Notes: a model not told the origin generated them from the letters alone. Numbered from the stretch's first letter, positions 44,784 through 53,311 are shown. The stretch: DNA of 64,000 bases from B30-G6 sp964633115 (GCA_964633115.1 CAZWEO010000002.1:56604-120603), one strand, 5' to 3'. Numbers and translations are program-made.

Positions 44784-46418
44784 TTAAAAAAGTCCCGGTT
44801 CTTGCCATTCACCAAATACATTTCGCAATACCGCTGACATCTCTCCAACTGTAGCATATTCCCGGCAACACGCAACCAGCAAGGGCATTACATTTTTGCC
44901 ACTTTTGATACCCTTTTCAAGATCGGTCAAACAATTCTTGACGGCCGCGTTGTTGCGCGACCGTTTTAGCTCACCCAAGCGTTTGATTTGCAGATCGACC
45001 CATTCTTCATTGTGTTCATGCAGGTCCACATCTGGAATAACATCATCGTCTTCGGTGTATTTATTGAGCCCCACCTTAACATACTCCCCACTTTGGAGTC
45101 CTTTTTCAAATTCATAGGCTTGTTGAGCTACCTTTCTCTGGATAAATCCGGAGGAAACCGCAGCAACCATACCGCCTACCGCTTGAATGGCAGACATTTC
45201 TTCCTTTATTTTTTCTTCCATTTGTTTGGTGATGGTTTCAATAAAATAGGAACCGGCCAGCGGATCTACTGTATCACGCAAACCCACTTCATCCATGATA
45301 ATTTCAAGGGTGCGTAGTGACAAGAGTGCCGCCCGGGGGGTTGGAATGGTGTAGGCTTCATCAAAGGAACAAAGTGCTGTGGTTTGAGCGCCACTCAAGG
45401 CTGCGCCCAGAGCGTAAAAGGCACTGCGCATGATATTGTTTTCAGGCTGTTCTTTGGTGAGACCACTGCCGCCGCCCCCAAACAGGCCACGCAAAAATAG
45501 TTTTTTCTTATCCTGGATGCCGTATTCTTCACGCAGCATCTGCGCCCAAAGTTTACGTGCTGCCCTGAATTTTGCGATTTGTTCCCATAAATTGCCGAAT
45601 ACGTTTAAATTGAAAGAAAAGCGGCCCACAAATTCGTCGGCTGTAATTCCTCTGGCGGTCACATTTTCGATATAGGCCTTGGCTATCTCAAAGGCGCAGG
45701 CGATTTCTTGGGCCGGAGTGGCACCAGATTCTCGAATATGATACCCGCAAATGCTGACCGGGTTGCATCGGGGTAGATGCTTCATGCTATAGGCGATGCT
45801 ATCGCCCACCAGGCGCACACCATGTTCGACAGGAAATATCCAGGCCCCCCTTCCGATCATTTCCTTAAGTATATCGTTTTGCGGGGTGGCGCTGATACGG
45901 TCATTGGAGTATCCGAGTTTCTCCGCCAGCGCCTGGTACATGGCCAGCATAATGCAGGCGATAGCATTGATGGTCAGTCCACTACCGATTCGATCCAATG
46001 GTATACCTTCAAAAGCGATTTCAAAATCTCGTAAAGAGTCAATTGCCATGCCTACTCGTCCCACTTCACCCAATGCCTGAGGGCTGTCTGAATCGAGTCC
46101 CATTTGCGTCGGCAGATCAAAAGCCACATTTAGTCCGGTTTGACCATGCGATATCATGTATTTAAAACGTTTGTTGGTTTCTTCGGGTGTACCGAAACCA
46201 GTGTATTGACGCGTCGTCCAGGAACGGCTGCGATAGCCCAATGGATGCAGGCTACGAGTAAAAGGGTATTCACCCGGCTCTCCCAAATCATTTTCATACT
46301 CGAACCCCACACTATCCAAATCTGCGGGTGTGTAAACTGGTTTGATTTGAATGCCGGATTGATATTCGACCGATTGGATGGCGTCTTTTTCGTCTTTGGT
46401 GTATTTCGCAACTCCCAT
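44784..46418 (-). CDS. B12-dependent acyl-CoA mutase, large subunit (methylmalonyl-CoA mutase-like)
   Basis: This 544-residue protein is the catalytic subunit of an adenosylcobalamin-dependent acyl-CoA mutase without its own B12 domain. Using Propionibacterium MCM numbering, Tyr89 is Tyr72 (TTRQYTGFG), Arg207 is Arg190 (MIGRGAWIFP) and His244 is in SGYHIRESG, so recognition of a substrate carboxylate is kept. Pocket residues differ: Tyr75 is His58, Thr77 is Leu60, Met78 is Gly61 and Ser114 is Asn97. This would suit a bulkier succinyl-CoA derivative, for example (2-aminophenyl)succinyl-CoA, to its benzylmalonyl isomer. The B12 subunit gene is just upstream. AAAGGTGA precedes the ATG. Confidence 0.92.
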   Translation of the reverse strand: MGVAKYTKDEKDAIQSVEYQSGIQIKPVYTPADLDSVGFEYENDLGEPGEYPFTRSLHPLGYRSRSWTTRQYTGFGTPEETNKRFKYMISHGQTGLNVAFDLPTQMGLDSDSPQALGEVGRVGMAIDSLRDFEIAFEGIPLDRIGSGLTINAIACIMLAMYQALAEKLGYSNDRISATPQNDILKEMIGRGAWIFPVEHGVRLVGDSIAYSMKHLPRCNPVSICGYHIRESGATPAQEIACAFEIAKAYIENVTARGITADEFVGRFSFNLNVFGNLWEQIAKFRAARKLWAQMLREEYGIQDKKKLFLRGLFGGGGSGLTKEQPENNIMRSAFYALGAALSGAQTTALCSFDEAYTIPTPRAALLSLRTLEIIMDEVGLRDTVDPLAGSYFIETITKQMEEKIKEEMSAIQAVGGMVAAVSSGFIQRKVAQQAYEFEKGLQSGEYVKVGLNKYTEDDDVIPDVDLHEHNEEWVDLQIKRLGELKRSRNNAAVKNCLTDLEKGIKSGKNVMPLLVACCREYATVGEMSAVLRNVFGEWQEPGLF

Positions 46419-46510
46419 ATGTCACCTTTGTTCGCTTGCGGCTCATGAATTTGGTCTGAAGCCTGTTAGGCTGTTAGCCGCCTACAGCCTATAGCCGAAA
46501 AGCCCACAGC

Positions 46511-46912
46511 CTATTGTTTTGTGCTGATCTTTTTAATTTCATCAATAAACACTTCAAATGGTGTCCCGCCTGGAAAAACGCCTTGGACACCCAACTCTTT
46601 GAGAGGCTCAACATCACGTGCAGGGATCACACCGCCCACAACGACGGTGGTGTCCTGCATGTTTTCCGCATGCATTTGGTTAAACAAATTTTCACAAATG
46701 GGCAAATGCGCCCCAGACATGATACTCAATCCGATAATGTCCACAGCCTCCTGCATGGCTGTTTTCACAATCTGTTCGACAGTTTGATGCAATCCAGTAT
46801 AAACCACTTCCATACCCGCATCGCGTAGCGCCAGGGCTACGATCTTGGCACCCCGGTCATGACCATCCAAGCCGGGCTTGGCAATCAAAATTTTTATTTT
46901 TTTCTCAGGCAT
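46511..46912 (-). CDS. Mutase small subunit, cobalamin-binding
   Basis: This 133-residue protein is a stand-alone B12-binding domain of the methylmalonyl-CoA mutase type. It has the cobalt-ligating motif GLDGHDRGAK (DxHxxG, His at about residue 18), LSIMSGAH with the SxL region near 61, and VVVGGVIPARD with the GG motif near 91. It pairs with the large subunit downstream. Split large and small subunits are also found in hydroxyisobutyryl-CoA mutase, isobutyryl-CoA mutase and the mutase of the Aromatoleum indoleacetate pathway. A TTAGGC-type word repeat (46460-46515) runs into its stop codon. Confidence 0.95.
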   Translation of the reverse strand: MPEKKIKILIAKPGLDGHDRGAKIVALALRDAGMEVVYTGLHQTVEQIVKTAMQEAVDIIGLSIMSGAHLPICENLFNQMHAENMQDTTVVVGGVIPARDVEPLKELGVQGVFPGGTPFEVFIDEIKKISTKQ

Positions 46913-47009
46913 ACTAACCTCTCAACCGACGCTATAATTTGGTTTGTTCTAGTGCAACTTGTAACGCACTCGAACCCTCGAATCCTGGACCCCTTGAACC
47001 CTCAAATTG

Positions 47010-47717
47010 TTACTGCAATTCATTAAACACAGACAAGACTGCTTGCTGGCCTCGCATCAGATGTTCGCGCACCAAATGTTCAACTCCTTCTGCATCCCCT
47101 TGTCTGATTCGTTTGAGCATATCTTTATGATCTTGGTTGCTCACCTTGGCAAGATCAGCATCTTTTAAAATGATTTGGCGAAAGCGGAAGATTTGATCTC
47201 TGAGGTCGTTAATCATTTTGATCAAGCGAGGACTTTCACTGAGCCCGTATAGCAGATCATGAAATTCGGTATTGATATCCGGCAGAGACTCAAAGTCACT
47301 TGAATCTAGCCGTTTTTGAAAGATATCAATTTTTTTCTCAAGCGGTTTGAGGGCTTGCTTACGATGCTTCTGTGCCGCTAGACGAGCAGCGTAGCTTTCC
47401 AGGACACTGCGAATGCCAAAAGTTTCAATCACATCATCGCGACTTAGCCCAATTACACTAAAGCCACCGCCTGGCTTTTTTCGTAAGAACCCCTCCCGTT
47501 CCAGTTTATGAATGGCCTCTCTGACAGGCGTTCTGCTGATACCGAGGCTTTCGGCGAGCTGATTTTCGATCAGCCTGTCGCCGGGCGACAAATCCCCTTT
47601 GATAATCGCTGATTTCAGATTCTCAAAAACATGTTGTCCCAGCGACTTGCGCTGAGCGATTTTGCCAAGATCTGTCAAAACTTTTGAATCTGTTTCCGAT
47701 TTTTGATGAGTTGCCAT
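47010..47717 (-). CDS. GntR-family regulator (FadR/FCD type)
   Basis: This 235-residue protein has a GntR winged helix (about residues 20-85: SPGDRLIENQLAESLGISRTPVREAIHKLE core) and an all-helical FCD effector domain (about 100-230) with the metal-binding histidines of that group (for example TEFHDLLYGLSE). FCD regulators typically sense carboxylic acids or CoA esters. It lies within the catabolic operon and is the best candidate to bind the TGTATAC palindromes at 49288, 49347 and 56547, since FadR-type sites are short palindromes of this kind. It is probably a repressor released by a pathway intermediate; this is inference. Confidence 0.92.
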   Translation of the reverse strand: MATHQKSETDSKVLTDLGKIAQRKSLGQHVFENLKSAIIKGDLSPGDRLIENQLAESLGISRTPVREAIHKLEREGFLRKKPGGGFSVIGLSRDDVIETFGIRSVLESYAARLAAQKHRKQALKPLEKKIDIFQKRLDSSDFESLPDINTEFHDLLYGLSESPRLIKMINDLRDQIFRFRQIILKDADLAKVSNQDHKDMLKRIRQGDAEGVEHLVREHLMRGQQAVLSVFNELQ

Positions 47718-47739
47718 GTTTTTTGTACAGCTTTAAGGT

Positions 47740-48930
47740 TTAGATGACCTGTTTCTTCTTTAGGTCTTCAAGCGCCTGGTGGTCATACCCAAGTTGGCCA
47801 CCATAAATGGTCTGATTATGTTCTCCAAAGCGAGGTGGAAACGAAAGCTGTCCTTGGTTTTGTTCCATAAAGGTCGTCATGTTGGGGGGCGGTGCTAAAG
47901 TAATACGGGTGGAAGTGACTGGATCCTTGGCAAACAACAGCTTTTTTTCTACCAGCGGATCTTGCAGTACATCCTCTATCGATTTTATTTTGCTGACAGG
48001 TACGGTAATGGACTGCAATAAGTCGATCAATTCTTCCGAGGTCATTTGCGCCGTAATCTGGTTCATTGTCTGGTTTAAGTTGTCGACATCGGTAATCCGT
48101 CCAGCGTTTTTAAGATAATCTGATTTGTCGAGATCTTGAAAAGCCGGCTGGGAAACCAGGGCTTTCCATTGCTTATCATTCCCTACGGCTAAGTAGATAT
48201 AGCCGTTTTTAGTTTGATAAACCGATACCGGGCAAAAAAATTCGTGGGTATTGCCGCGACGCGTGATGTTTTTGCCGAAACTTGAAGTTAGGGCAATGGG
48301 TACTGTTAGCCAGGATACGGACGATTCAAACATGGATAAGTCGATGCGCGAACCCTCTCCGCTCAACTCTCTCTTAAGCAATGCTTTCATGAGCAGACCA
48401 TAGGCATGTTCACTGGTACCCATGTCCGGCAGGGGGATGCCCAGAACTTGTGGATCGCCCTGCGCCTCTCCGGTCAATTCCATCAGGCCGGATCTGGCTT
48501 GCAGAATGGGGTCATATGCGCCTTCATTGCTATCAGGTCCGAAACCCGTGACACCTAACCAGATAATGTCCGATTTGACTTTTTTCAGGCGGTCATAGTC
48601 AATCCCCAACTTTAGATAGTTTTTAGGAAGCTGATTGGTGATAAAAACATCAACAGACAACTCTTGGATTAACTGATCAAAGATCTTTTGTCCTTCCGGT
48701 TCTGCCAGGTTAAGGGTGAGCGCCTTTTTACCGGCGTTGATGCACAAATAATAACTGTTCATGCGGTCTTCATTTATTACATTTTCACCTATGAATCGAT
48801 TGGGATCGCCATAAATGGGATGCTCCAAACGAATGATCTCCATACCATCCTGTGCCAATCGATAGGTCAAATACGGTACCACTGTGGCTTGCTCCAATGA
48901 CAAAATGGTCAAATTGTTAAATTTATCCAT
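47740..48930 (-). CDS. CaiB/BaiF class III CoA-transferase
   Basis: This 396-residue protein is a class III (formyl-CoA transferase family) CoA-transferase. The N-terminal LTILSLEQATVVPYLT, the LTLNLAEPEGQKIFDQL region, and the catalytic Asp in IPLPDMGTSEHAYGL near residue 168 are present. It would move CoA between two dicarboxylic or arylsuccinic acids without ATP. In Aromatoleum a class III transferase (IaaL) acts on phenylsuccinate-type acids in indoleacetate degradation, which fits this setting. It is the first gene of the minus-strand operon, with ATAGGAGA before the ATG. Confidence 0.92.
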   Translation of the reverse strand: MDKFNNLTILSLEQATVVPYLTYRLAQDGMEIIRLEHPIYGDPNRFIGENVINEDRMNSYYLCINAGKKALTLNLAEPEGQKIFDQLIQELSVDVFITNQLPKNYLKLGIDYDRLKKVKSDIIWLGVTGFGPDSNEGAYDPILQARSGLMELTGEAQGDPQVLGIPLPDMGTSEHAYGLLMKALLKRELSGEGSRIDLSMFESSVSWLTVPIALTSSFGKNITRRGNTHEFFCPVSVYQTKNGYIYLAVGNDKQWKALVSQPAFQDLDKSDYLKNAGRITDVDNLNQTMNQITAQMTSEELIDLLQSITVPVSKIKSIEDVLQDPLVEKKLLFAKDPVTSTRITLAPPPNMTTFMEQNQGQLSFPPRFGEHNQTIYGGQLGYDHQALEDLKKKQVI

Positions 48931-48978
48931 CTGTTTCTCCTATATGTCAGACTCAGGTTGTGATGTTTGTTCGGGGAA

Positions 48979-49131
48979 ATAAAATCGTCGGAACGATTTT
49001 ATGAAACGCGACTTCGTCGCTACGGTGTTAAAGGACAAGAATACTATCCCTGCAGCAAGACTTGCCAACCAGATTTTCGATCGAGGCGCACTCGAGGACT
49101 TAAAGTTGCGTCGCTACAGGGTATAGCGGGA
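48979..49131 (+). repeat. Dispersed 150-bp element, copy F, with GNA-type hairpins
   Basis: It starts with the hairpin ATAAAATCGT-CGGA-ACGATTTTAT (48979-49002), continues with GCGAC-TTC-GTCGC, then TGTTAAAGGACAAGAATACT and TATCCCTGCAGCAA, and ends near 49131 with TTGCGTCGCTACAGGGTAT. The order and words match copy A read in reverse. Related sequence (AGTTCGAGTTGCAGCGG) recurs at 49232-49258. It fills the space between the CoA-transferase and the divergent biotin-carrier operon. Confidence 0.65.
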
Positions 49132-49287
49132 TCATTGTTCCAGCCCCTTAACCCTGATATGGAACTTTATCCCAATTTGATGATTAGCCGTTTTGTAAGA
49201 TTTCATTTAGGAGTTCTGCAAGAGCTTAATTTAGGCCCCCAGTTCGAGTTGCAGCGGTGAATCACCAAATTTGAAATATATAATCGC

Positions 49288-49317
49288 TGTATACTGTATA
49301 CAATAAACGCTTGTCAA
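49288..49317 (-). promoter_or_regulatory. Promoter with GntR operator for the minus-strand catabolic operon
   Basis: On the minus strand TTGACA (49317-49312) and TATACA (49293-49288) are 18 bases apart. The perfect 7-1-7 palindrome TGTATACTGTATACA (49288-49302) covers the -10 region, so a bound regulator would block transcription of the CoA-transferase operon. Confidence 0.75.
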
Positions 49318-49331
49318 GAAAGGACTTTGTC

Positions 49332-49361
49332 TTGACTTTGGAATCTTGTATACAGTATACG
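49332..49361 (+). promoter_or_regulatory. Promoter with GntR operator for the biotin-carrier operon
   Basis: TTGACT (49332-49337) and TATACG (49356-49361) are 18 bases apart, and TGTATACAGTATACG (49347-49361), a palindrome with one end mismatch, overlaps the -10. This mirrors the promoter on the other strand 30 bases away, so the two divergent operons are probably controlled by the same regulator. Confidence 0.75.
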
Positions 49362-49433
49362 ATCGCATATCTTTGCATATCTATTCAAATTGTTATACAT
49401 AAGCTACAATCACTAAACTAGGAGGATCAACCC

Positions 49434-49646
49434 ATGACTGACGTTCAAGCACCCATGCCCGGAAAAATCTGTGAAGTAAAAGTAAAACCCGGTGACCCTG
49501 TTATCGAAGACCAAGAAGTTTTAGTTCTGGAAGCCATGAAAATGGAAATGCCCATTGTAGCACCTGCAGCTGGAACCATAAAATCCGTGAATTGCGGTGC
49601 TGGTGATGCCGTTCAGGGTGGAGATACTTTGGTCGTAATTGAATAA
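49434..49646 (+). CDS. Biotin carboxyl carrier protein (biotin/lipoyl domain)
   Basis: This 70-residue protein is a stand-alone biotinyl domain. The biotin attachment site is Lys36 in VLEAMKMEMPI, in the canonical AMKM motif, flanked by the two symmetric Gly-rich turns (PMPGKI and NCGAGDAV). It serves as the carboxyl carrier for the carboxyltransferase encoded 48 bases downstream. No biotin carboxylase gene is in the window. AGGAGGATC precedes the ATG. Confidence 0.94.
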   Translation: MTDVQAPMPGKICEVKVKPGDPVIEDQEVLVLEAMKMEMPIVAPAAGTIKSVNCGAGDAVQGGDTLVVIE

Positions 49647-49694
49647 ATTAACATTAAAATCTACCAGCCCTTCATAAATTAGGGGAGGTTCAGC

Positions 49695-51257
49695 ATGTCC
49701 GACCAAGCATCCCACCAAAGCGAGCTTGAACGTCTCCAGGCTCTAAAAGAGAAAGCTGAGATAGGTGGTGGACCCAAGGCCATTCAAAAACGCCACGATC
49801 AGGGCAAGTTGACAGCTCGCGAACGCCTAGACTTGCTGTTTGATCCCGGGACATTTGTTGAAATGAACCAACTGGCTGAGAGCCAGGCCGTGGATTTCGG
49901 TATGCAGGCGAAAAAGGTTCCAGGTGACGGCGTAGTAATTGGGTATGGCAGCATTGACGAACGACTGGTGTTTGCCTATGCCCAAGATGCCACCGTGTTG
50001 GGAGGTTCGGTTGGGACCATTCATGGCCAAAAAATCTGCCGGATTATGGATGAAGCTTTAAAAGTCAAGGCACCCATCATTGGCCTGTTCGATTCAGGTG
50101 GGGGCCGTATCCATGAAGGCTTTTTTGCTTCCAAAGGCGTGGCCGGCATGTTTTATCGAAATACGGCGGCCTCTGGCATTATTCCGCAAATCTCGGCTAT
50201 GATGGGTCCCTGTGCCGGTGTTTCGGTCTACTCCCCTGCCCTGACCGATTTTATCATCATGGTCGATGGCAAAAGCCAAATGGCCATCACAGGTCCCGCT
50301 GTGATCAAGTCGGTCACCGGTGAGGATGTCACCTTAGAAGAGTTGGGTGGCGCCAAGGTGCACAGTGAAATTACCGGTCAAGCCCACTTGGTTGCCGAGT
50401 CAGATGCGGACTGCATCCATAAGATCCGAAAGCTACTTGCTTATCTGCCCAACAACAATGAAGAATCTTCACCGCATGTGGACTGCGAAGACGATCCCTC
50501 CCGTCTGGAACCGGAACTGGAAACCATTGTCCCGGCAGATTTCCGTAAAGCCTATGATATGCGTCATGTGATCCAACGGGTGGTGGACAACGGCGAATTC
50601 CACGAATTGCTGGCCAAGTTCGCCAAAAACATCATTATTGGATTTGCCCGCATGGACGGTCAAACAGTGGGCATCGTCGCCAACCAGCCGTTGTTCCTAG
50701 CCGGGTGCCTGGATGTAGACAGCTCTGATAAAGCAGCGCGCTTTATTCGCTTCTGCGATGCGTTTAATATCCCTTTGATCAATATGGTGGATGTTCCCGG
50801 ATATTTCCCAGGCGTCAAACAGGAATATGCCGGCATCATCCGGCATGGTGCCAAGATGTTGTATGCCTATGCCGAGGCAACTGTTCCTAAAATCACCTTG
50901 GCACTTAGAAAGGAATACGGCGGTGCGGTGATGGCCATGTGCTGTGTGGGCATGGGCGTTGATCAGATGCTGGCCTGGCCCGTTGCCAAGCTGGTAGTTC
51001 TGGACACCACTGCTGCCGTCAACCTTATTTTTCGAAAAGAGATAAAGGCCGCCGACGATCCCCAAGAATATAAAGCGCGCATGATCAAAGAATACGATCA
51101 CAAATACTCCAATCCTTTTCATGCGGCATCAAATATGCTGGTGGACGCGGTCATCGAACCCCAAGCCACCCGACCGGAGCTGATCAAAGCCCTAAAGATG
51201 CTTAAAAATAAAGAACGCCCGGCCCCGTTTAGGAGGCATGGCAACATCCCGCTTTAG
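49695..51257 (+). CDS. Acyl-CoA carboxyltransferase subunit (MmdA/PccB family)
   Basis: This 520-residue protein is the carboxyltransferase of a biotin-dependent acyl-CoA carboxylase, decarboxylase or transcarboxylase. It has two crotonase-like halves: GLFDSGGGRIHEGFF and ISAMMGPCAGVSVYSPALTD in the first, and MVDVPGYFPGVKQEYAGIIRHGAK and RKEYGGAVMAMCC in the second (GxxQExxGIIRHGA signature). With only a BCCP, and no biotin carboxylase or membrane beta subunit nearby, it may move the carboxyl group of a malonyl-CoA derivative to another acceptor or be completed by subunits elsewhere. In the proposed pathway it would decarboxylate (2-aminobenzyl)malonyl-CoA. Confidence 0.93.
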   Translation: MSDQASHQSELERLQALKEKAEIGGGPKAIQKRHDQGKLTARERLDLLFDPGTFVEMNQLAESQAVDFGMQAKKVPGDGVVIGYGSIDERLVFAYAQDATVLGGSVGTIHGQKICRIMDEALKVKAPIIGLFDSGGGRIHEGFFASKGVAGMFYRNTAASGIIPQISAMMGPCAGVSVYSPALTDFIIMVDGKSQMAITGPAVIKSVTGEDVTLEELGGAKVHSEITGQAHLVAESDADCIHKIRKLLAYLPNNNEESSPHVDCEDDPSRLEPELETIVPADFRKAYDMRHVIQRVVDNGEFHELLAKFAKNIIIGFARMDGQTVGIVANQPLFLAGCLDVDSSDKAARFIRFCDAFNIPLINMVDVPGYFPGVKQEYAGIIRHGAKMLYAYAEATVPKITLALRKEYGGAVMAMCCVGMGVDQMLAWPVAKLVVLDTTAAVNLIFRKEIKAADDPQEYKARMIKEYDHKYSNPFHAASNMLVDAVIEPQATRPELIKALKMLKNKERPAPFRRHGNIPL

Positions 51258-51274
51258 CCAATAAGGAACTTAAC

Positions 51275-52423
51275 ATGGACTTCACCCTGACCAAAGAACA
51301 ACAATACATCCAGAAAGCCGCGCGGGAATTTGCCGTGGGTGAATTTAAAGACGTCGCCCGTGAATATGATCTGAATGAAACCTTTCCACAGAAGATCTTG
51401 GATAAGGCCCGTGAGTTGGATTTGCTGGGTCTATTTATTCCGGAAGAATATGGAGGCCCCGGGCTCGGCTACTTTGATCATGCTCTCGTCTTGGAAGAAT
51501 TCTGGAAAATCGATCCAGGCATTGGCCAGCAGCTTTGTTCAGTAAGCTTTGGGGCTGAAGAACTAATTTTGTTCGGCACCGAAGAACAAAAGAAAAAATA
51601 CCTGTCACCCATATTCACCGGCAACGGTATCATGGGTTTTGCCATCACCGAGCCGGACGCCGGCAGCGATACGGCTGCCGTGGCCACCACGGCTGTGCGT
51701 GATGGGGATGACTATGTTATCAACGGCAGCAAGGTCATGATCGGCAATGGGACCGTGGGCACCTTTCTGCTGGTTTTCTGCCTGACAAACCCTGAAGAAA
51801 AATCCAAAACAGCCCGGCACAGCATCATTATTGTGGAAACCGACCGCCAGGGTTATAAAGCCGATAAGATGGAAGGCAAGATGGGCCTGCGTTGTTCGGA
51901 TACTGCCGCGGTTTATTTCAACAATGTGCGTGTACCCAAAGAAAACCTGGTGGGTGAAGAAGGCCAGGGGTTTATCCAGCTGATGCATTTTTTTGACCGC
52001 TCACGGGCCTATGTGGCTGCCCACGGTGTCGGATTGGCCCAGGGCGCCCTGGATCAAGCCGTGCGTCACGTCAAAGGCCGCAAGCAGTTCGGACGCCCTT
52101 TGGGCACCTTTCAGGCCACCCAGTTTAAAATTGCCGAAATGGCCACCCAAATCGAAACCGCCCGCAATATGGTCTACAAGTCCGCCTGGCTCCTGGACAA
52201 CGGCCTGGCCGACACTAAACTGACCGCCATGGCCAAGCTATATGCCTGCCATGTGGCTGTCTCCGTGGTGGATGAAGCCCTGCAACTTCACGGCGGTTAC
52301 GGCTATTTCAACGACTATGATATTGAGCGTTTTTACCGTGCCGCCAAAGTGCTGGAAATCTACGAAGGCACCAAAGAAGTGGAAAAGATTATTATATCCA
52401 GGGAAATACTTGGCAAGCTCTAA
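51275..52423 (+). CDS. Acyl-CoA dehydrogenase
   Basis: This 382-residue flavoprotein is an acyl-CoA dehydrogenase. It has FAITEPDAGSDTAAV near residue 125 (FAD/substrate loop), GMGLRCSDTAAVYFNNVRVP-like segment near 205, the RSYVAA-type signature DRSRAYVAAHGVG near 237, GRKQFGRPLGTFQATQFKIA near 267 and LQLHGGYGYFNDYDIERFYRAAKVLEIYEGT, whose core YGYFNDYDIERFYRA is typical, near 340. It forms an operon with the BCCP and carboxyltransferase. Electrons go to EtfAB. It could oxidise 3-(2-aminophenyl)propionyl-CoA, or act directly as a decarboxylating benzylmalonyl-CoA dehydrogenase, as IaaF does. Confidence 0.95.
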   Translation: MDFTLTKEQQYIQKAAREFAVGEFKDVAREYDLNETFPQKILDKARELDLLGLFIPEEYGGPGLGYFDHALVLEEFWKIDPGIGQQLCSVSFGAEELILFGTEEQKKKYLSPIFTGNGIMGFAITEPDAGSDTAAVATTAVRDGDDYVINGSKVMIGNGTVGTFLLVFCLTNPEEKSKTARHSIIIVETDRQGYKADKMEGKMGLRCSDTAAVYFNNVRVPKENLVGEEGQGFIQLMHFFDRSRAYVAAHGVGLAQGALDQAVRHVKGRKQFGRPLGTFQATQFKIAEMATQIETARNMVYKSAWLLDNGLADTKLTAMAKLYACHVAVSVVDEALQLHGGYGYFNDYDIERFYRAAKVLEIYEGTKEVEKIIISREILGKL

Positions 52424-52520
52424 ACCTTAAGCAATAAGTTGTGGGCCATCAGCGTAAAGCTACTTACAACTGGTGGCTTACGGTTGATGGCTTTGATTTG
52501 GATCGTCAAACAGTGATGGA

Positions 52521-52754
52521 TTGAAATCTAAAATAAAGAATTTTATCACTCCTAAGATTTCCAAGCAATACTTAGCCAGGGTATTGATCGTTACAATTCT
52601 TGCCTATATCTTTTTTAATTTTATTTGCCTCCCTTTCCGAATCCATGGACACAGTATGGAACCCACCTACAAAGACGATCGATTCAATTTCTGTTTCAAA
52701 CTCCAGTTTGGTCAGACAAAGATTGACAGGATAATAGGAGCACCCTTGTGGTAA
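52521..52754 (+). pseudogene. Signal peptidase I, truncated
   Basis: A 77-residue frame starting at TTG 52521 encodes the membrane anchor (about residues 18-38) and the serine motif HGHSMEPTYKDD (Ser45) of a signal peptidase I, then runs into unrelated residues and stops. The catalytic lysine and the rest of the protease domain are missing, so the product cannot be an active peptidase. The next gene starts 7 bases before its stop. Confidence 0.7.
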
Positions 52755-53248
52755 AGTCAAAACAGATCGTTTTTGCAGTTGTGATACTGGCGATCGTAAT
52801 TATCGCCTACTTTATTTTTTCGCATAGTGAGGCTGAGAAAGTAAAAATGCAATTTGCGTTCATCGCTGAAAAATTCACTAAAGAAAGCGATGAGAATCCT
52901 ATTATTGCAGCGGCCAATGCAAACAAAATCAAGGAGGTCTTTAAAGATCATTTTAAATTTCAAGCACCAGCTTATGAAATATACAGGGAAGTTTCAACTG
53001 ATGAGATAGCACCTTATGTTATAGCTATGCGATCTCAATACGCTGAGATATCCTTGAAGTTTTACGACTTTGATGTTGAATTTTCGTCCAAAGACACGGC
53101 AAACGCGACCGTAACCCAGAGAATGAGGGCCAAATTGGTAGCAGGAGAATACATAGAGGATATCAACGAGTTGAGCTGCAAGCTAACAAAGATCGATGAT
53201 AAATGGCTGGTAACAGAAATCGAAGTGGTGGCGGTTCTGGAAAAATAA
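52748..53248 (+). CDS. Membrane-anchored NTF2/SnoaL-like protein of unknown function
   Basis: This 166-residue protein starts with one membrane helix (about residues 6-24) followed by a soluble domain of about 130 residues. Alternating helices and strands and the ending (LSCKLTKIDDKWLVTEIEV) resemble NTF2-like folds such as those of SnoaL or Tim44-type domains. The start is GTG 52748 with AGGAG before it, overlapping the truncated signal peptidase frame. I do not recognise a specific family or role. Confidence 0.6.
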   Translation: MVKSKQIVFAVVILAIVIIAYFIFSHSEAEKVKMQFAFIAEKFTKESDENPIIAAANANKIKEVFKDHFKFQAPAYEIYREVSTDEIAPYVIAMRSQYAEISLKFYDFDVEFSSKDTANATVTQRMRAKLVAGEYIEDINELSCKLTKIDDKWLVTEIEVVAVLEK

Positions 53249-53311
53249 ATGACAAGAAAATGGAAAGGACTGCTGCGCCTTACCGTAACGTTGAAGAGCC
53301 TATCAACCTGA

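Noticed and set aside
44784..46912. Plain propionate/methylmalonyl-CoA pathway as the role of the mutase
   Set aside because: The mutase is embedded with HyuAB, a molybdenum hydroxylase and a PaaK-like ligase and has changed pocket residues, so a substituted substrate fits better, though the plain pathway is not excluded.
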